7,876 nucleotides of DNA. Origin: Bdellovibrio sp. GTDB lineage: Bacteria; Bdellovibrionota; UBA1018. Under the pieces are notes generated by a model that saw nothing but the letters and a program-made list of their open reading frames with translations, had not been told where the DNA came from and did no database searches. A program made the translations under genes and the position numbers. The DNA lies in the NCBI GenBank assembly GCA_016213345.1, contig JACRAO010000225.1, positions 1 through 7,876 on the forward strand. Reading direction: 5' to 3'. Position 1 is the first letter of the stretch. Every line of letters starts with the position of its first letter. This document shows, one piece after another, positions 5,711 through 7,876 of the stretch.

Positions 5711-6633
5711 AAGTTCAAGTTATACATGAGACGCACTGTTTCGTCGCTATTTTTTTGTTCTGAGTTCAAGTAATTAAAATTTCTCTTAATATCCAATGCG
5801 CAACTTATCTTTGATGATAATGGCTTTTCAAACGTTGCGGTAAAATTACTTGTTGTGGTTCCATAATTTATGGTTCCTTTTACATCAATAAGTGGTATCG
5901 AACGCGCAACTCCAATTGCAAATCTCTCTTCTTTCTGTAAGGCGTCATCTGGCTCTGGGAGCCAAGGATTTCGTTCCTTTGGAGCCTTCCCAACAAACTT
6001 AGCAGACCCGGTTAAAATAGGAGATGACAAGCTGAACTCTCCTTTTTGTTTTGAGAGATCTGATTTTATTTCCAGTTCTGAGTCTTTAAAAACATTTAAC
6101 TTAACAGGTTGCCCCCTAAACAAAAACGCACACATACCAGCAAGCAGTGCCGCTGGTTTTTTTAATGTTTTAATAAACGAATATCTTTTAGAAAACCTAG
6201 CTAGTCGTTTTGCCAGGTCATTTAATTTTTTCCCCTTCTGCTGCTCTTGTATATCCTCAAATATTTTTTTAGGCTGTGTTGCGAGCTGATTATAATGCTC
6301 CCGTTTTTCTGATGTGTTTATTTCTCCACGTCTTTCTTTTTTTTCATATTCTGAAAGTAAATTCTCTAAGCTTTTTCGTTGACTTCCGGCATATTCAGAA
6401 TCAAAAATGTCCTCAATAAGTGGTTTCTCTTCGAGGCCATTTTCTTGATAGATATAGTCTTTTAAATACGAGTGGTTTGGCTTTTGATAAAGCTGTCCCT
6501 TCATCCACTCTGGCATCCACTCTGGTTTAAGTTGAGCGGCACAAATAGCTGTTCTAGGAGCATGCAAAGCAAACAAGCCAATGCTCATAGTGCAAATTAG
6601 AAAATTAAAACTGATTCTTCCAGTCGTCAACAT
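5707..6633 (-). CDS. Exported protein of unknown function with beta-rich C-terminus
   Basis: I do not recognise this family. From ATG 6633 it has 308 residues. A Sec signal peptide is clear: Arg6, a hydrophobic core at about 7-25, and likely cleavage near ICA|AQ (32-33). The Cys lacks a proper lipobox, so a lipoprotein is unlikely. The mature part starts with a PEWMPEWM duplication (37-44), then a charged, Lys/Glu-rich helical region to about 150, a hydrophobic patch (AALLAGMCAFLF), and an alternating beta-type segment from about 235 that ends in YNLNF. A terminal Phe after amphipathic strands is typical of outer-membrane proteins, but there seem too few strands for a full barrel. A GTG at 6645 is an alternative start. 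ATG is preferred because GGTGG lies 5 bases upstream and the signal peptide starts there. Its stop overlaps that of the mutS2-like gene by 4 bases. Confidence 0.7.
   Translation of the reverse strand: MLTTGRISFNFLICTMSIGLFALHAPRTAICAAQLKPEWMPEWMKGQLYQKPNHSYLKDYIYQENGLEEKPLIEDIFDSEYAGSQRKSLENLLSEYEKKERRGEINTSEKREHYNQLATQPKKIFEDIQEQQKGKKLNDLAKRLARFSKRYSFIKTLKKPAALLAGMCAFLFRGQPVKLNVFKDSELEIKSDLSKQKGEFSLSSPILTGSAKFVGKAPKERNPWLPEPDDALQKEERFAIGVARSIPLIDVKGTINYGTTTSNFTATFEKPLSSKISCALDIKRNFNYLNSEQKNSDETVRLMYNLNF
6502..6525. repeat. Perfect 12-bp tandem duplication encoding PEWM twice
   Basis: CATCCACTCTGG occurs twice back to back (6502-6513 and 6514-6525) with no mismatch. On the minus strand it encodes PEWM-PEWM just after the predicted signal peptidase site of the exported protein. 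Exact identity, including third codon positions, suggests a recent slippage or duplication event. Confidence 0.85.
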
Positions 6634-6661
6634 AGGAACCACCACCAGAAGGCTAGCAAAT

Positions 6662-6667
6662 ACTGTA
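6662..6667 (-). promoter_or_regulatory. Possible -10 element of the exported-protein gene
   Basis: On the minus strand TACAGT lies 28 bases before ATG 6633, giving a leader of about 20 bases that contains the SD-like GGTGG. The -35 candidate 17 bases upstream (TATGTT) is poor. This is a weak call in AT-rich sequence, useful mainly because this gene, unlike its neighbours, has room for a normal leader. Confidence 0.2.
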
Positions 6668-6725
6668 CCACAAATATGAGTAATAACATATTAGAATTAC
6701 AGAAGAAATTATTAGTATTTAAATA

Positions 6726-6769
6726 AATATTGTATATGTTTTATACAAAGCTATAATTTTTACAATATT
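6726..6769. repeat. AT-rich nested inverted repeats downstream of mltG
   Basis: Outer arms AATATTGTA (6726-6734) and TACAATATT (6761-6769) are perfect over 9 bp, and inner arms TTGTAT (6730-6735) and ATACAA (6743-6748) over 6 bp. The two pairings share bases, so they are alternatives. The outer repeat reaches into the mltG stop codon (6768-6770). It could act as a weak 3'-end structure for mltG or a binding site upstream of the exported-protein gene. The stems are nearly all A-T and no T tract ends them, so terminator function is doubtful. The rest of the 134-base gap 6634-6767 shows nothing else clear. Confidence 0.3.
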
Positions 6770-7844
6770 ACTTCTTTTTTAAGCGATTTCTCCAGCTTTT
6801 GCCTTCTCTTGCTTTTGGATCAAGCTGGTACTTGCGAACAGCTGCAAGGTGCTCTGAATACGTTTTTGTAAACTCATGTAAACCCTCATTTTTGGAAACA
6901 AAATAGTAATACTGAGTTTTTGCCGGATAAAGAGCCGCCAATATAGACGCCTTGCCTGGATTTCCTATTGGCCCCGGTGGCAAGCTAGAAATGACATAAG
7001 TATTATATGGATTTTGTAGGCTTAAATCCAGCTTTGTCAAATTACCACGATATTTTTCCCAAATTCCATAAATTGATGTCGGGTCACTCTGAAGGCGCAT
7101 TTTTTTATTCAACCGGTTATGAAATACTGAACTAATCAACGCTCTTTCTTCTGGCGCACCCGTTTCCTTTTCGATGATTGAGGCAAGTGTTATTACTTCG
7201 TGTTGAGTTAGTCTAAGTTCCTTTGCTCTTTTGCTAAAATCTTGAACCCAAATCTCGTAAAATTTTTTTGTCATCATTTTTATTATTTCTTCTGGTGACA
7301 TTGTTTTATTTAAGAGATAAGTGTCCGGATACAGGTAGCCTTCTAAAGTGGTTAACAAGGGAATCTCTTTAGTTTTAAATCCCAAAGTTTCTATAAATTT
7401 ATTGTTTTTACAAAGAGGAATAAAAAGTTTCTTTAAAGATAGTTTTTTGCTTTCTAATTTTTCAGCAATTTCATAAATATTATCACCTTCCTGGACTGTA
7501 AAAGAGTAAGAAATTCCTATCCCACTGTTTAATACGTTAAAAATATCAACAGGAGTCATGGCAGCAGAAAGTTTGTATTCTCCCACCTTTAACTTTCTCC
7601 AGCCTCGTATAATTTTTCCAAGCCATATTAATTTTTTGGGGTTACCGATAATTTGTGTTTTAAATAGCTCTTGAGTTATCTCGTTAGGACTGTGCCCTTT
7701 ATGAATCAGAATGATTGTTTCTTCTGTCGAATACGACCGGTAAGGACTAAGGGCAAAACCTAAAAAATCTATAACAATATAAACACATGTCAATAATGAG
7801 AGAAGAACTAAGATCAAAATAAGTGGTTTTTTAAAAAAACGCAT
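6768..7844 (-). CDS. mltG: Endolytic murein transglycosylase MltG
   Basis: A 358-residue MltG (YceG family), about the usual length. It cleaves nascent peptidoglycan strands endolytically, leaving 1,6-anhydro ends and limiting glycan length, while anchored in the inner membrane facing the periplasm. An N-terminal membrane segment (about 8-25) follows RFFKK. A LysM-like subdomain includes FTVQEGDNIYEIAEKL. The catalytic domain has EGYLYPDTY (168-176), ASIIEKETG with E225 aligned to the catalytic Glu, VFHNRL, LQSDPTSIYG (251-260), NPYNTY, LPPGPIGNPG (288-297) and a final H-F-T-x-EH stretch. All hallmark residues are present, so it should be active. In many bacteria mltG neighbours ruvX/yqgF or fatty-acid genes; here the downstream neighbour is an unrelated exported protein and the upstream one is outside the window. 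ATG 7842-7844 is the only start supported; no clear Shine-Dalgarno at normal spacing. Confidence 0.96.
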   Translation of the reverse strand: MRFFKKPLILILVLLSLLTCVYIVIDFLGFALSPYRSYSTEETIILIHKGHSPNEITQELFKTQIIGNPKKLIWLGKIIRGWRKLKVGEYKLSAAMTPVDIFNVLNSGIGISYSFTVQEGDNIYEIAEKLESKKLSLKKLFIPLCKNNKFIETLGFKTKEIPLLTTLEGYLYPDTYLLNKTMSPEEIIKMMTKKFYEIWVQDFSKRAKELRLTQHEVITLASIIEKETGAPEERALISSVFHNRLNKKMRLQSDPTSIYGIWEKYRGNLTKLDLSLQNPYNTYVISSLPPGPIGNPGKASILAALYPAKTQYYYFVSKNEGLHEFTKTYSEHLAAVRKYQLDPKAREGKSWRNRLKKK

Positions 7845-7853
7845 TTTATATCT

Positions 7854-7859
7854 ATAATA
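7854..7859 (-). promoter_or_regulatory. Possible -10 element of mltG
   Basis: On the minus strand TATTAT lies 9 bases before the mltG ATG, which would put transcription start two or three bases before the codon. The -35 region would fall beyond the right edge of the window, so it cannot be checked. An AAGAG further upstream is too far from the ATG to be a normal ribosome binding site. Confidence 0.25.
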
Positions 7860-7876
7860 ACTCTTTTTTTTCTTTA

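Noticed and set aside
5870..6289. Plus-strand open frame of 139 codons
   Set aside because: It lies wholly opposite the exported-protein gene, which has a signal peptide and sensible composition. The plus-strand translation is Ser/Phe/Cys-rich with no recognisable motif, as expected of an antisense shadow.
6530..6560. Lipoprotein signal for the exported protein (Cys in TAICAA)
   Set aside because: The residue before Cys is Ile, which does not fit a lipobox (normally Gly, Ala or Ser). A standard signal peptidase I site after ICA or ICAA fits better.
6726..6769. Strong intrinsic terminator after mltG
   Set aside because: The inverted repeat is nearly all A-T with a long loop and no following T tract, so a stable RNA hairpin is unlikely.

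Overview
This is a 7.9 kb, AT-rich, gene-dense bacterial chromosomal window. It holds six complete genes and the 3' end of a seventh. I see no tRNA, rRNA, CRISPR array, IS element or phage gene. The longest non-coding stretch is about 130 bases. MltG, a MutS2-type ATPase and a signal-peptide protein ending in a beta-rich segment with a terminal Phe point to a Gram-negative bacterium. The XRE regulator resembles ones I associate with Bdellovibrionota, but that placement is a weak guess. Start codons mostly lack a Shine-Dalgarno sequence, and two complete genes start with GTG.

Layout. Positions 1-226 (+): tail of a flavoprotein with a renalase-like C-terminus. Positions 231-2165 (+), four bases later: a large redox protein joining a degenerate FAD/NAD Rossmann region, two [4Fe-4S] clusters, a [2Fe-2S] ferredoxin domain and a BFD-like [2Fe-2S] domain. 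These two probably form an operon. It meets a minus-strand pair end-on: an alpha/beta hydrolase (2148-3086), transcribed after a small XRE regulator (3113-3562). An 18-bp overlap and a perfect 9-bp-arm hairpin cover both stop codons at the junction. From the divergent region 3563-3688 runs a plus-strand MutS2-type protein (3689-5710), which overlaps end-on by 4 bp with an unrecognised exported protein (5707-6633, -). Upstream of that on the minus strand is mltG (6768-7844).

The genes do not form one obvious pathway. The first two suggest an electron-transfer or oxidation module. MutS2 is a nucleic-acid maintenance or ribosome-rescue factor, MltG sets glycan strand length in the cell wall, and the exported protein is an envelope component of unknown role.

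The most notable observations are: the MutS2 homologue appears to lack the clamp segment and has altered ATPase residues; the multi-cluster Fe-S protein has a shortened, glycine-poor FAD motif; the hydrolase tail is built from a 12-bp tandem repeat plus a palindrome; and -10-like hexamers sit 8-10 nt before several start codons, suggesting leaderless mRNAs. I find no convincing new multi-gene defence or mobile system.
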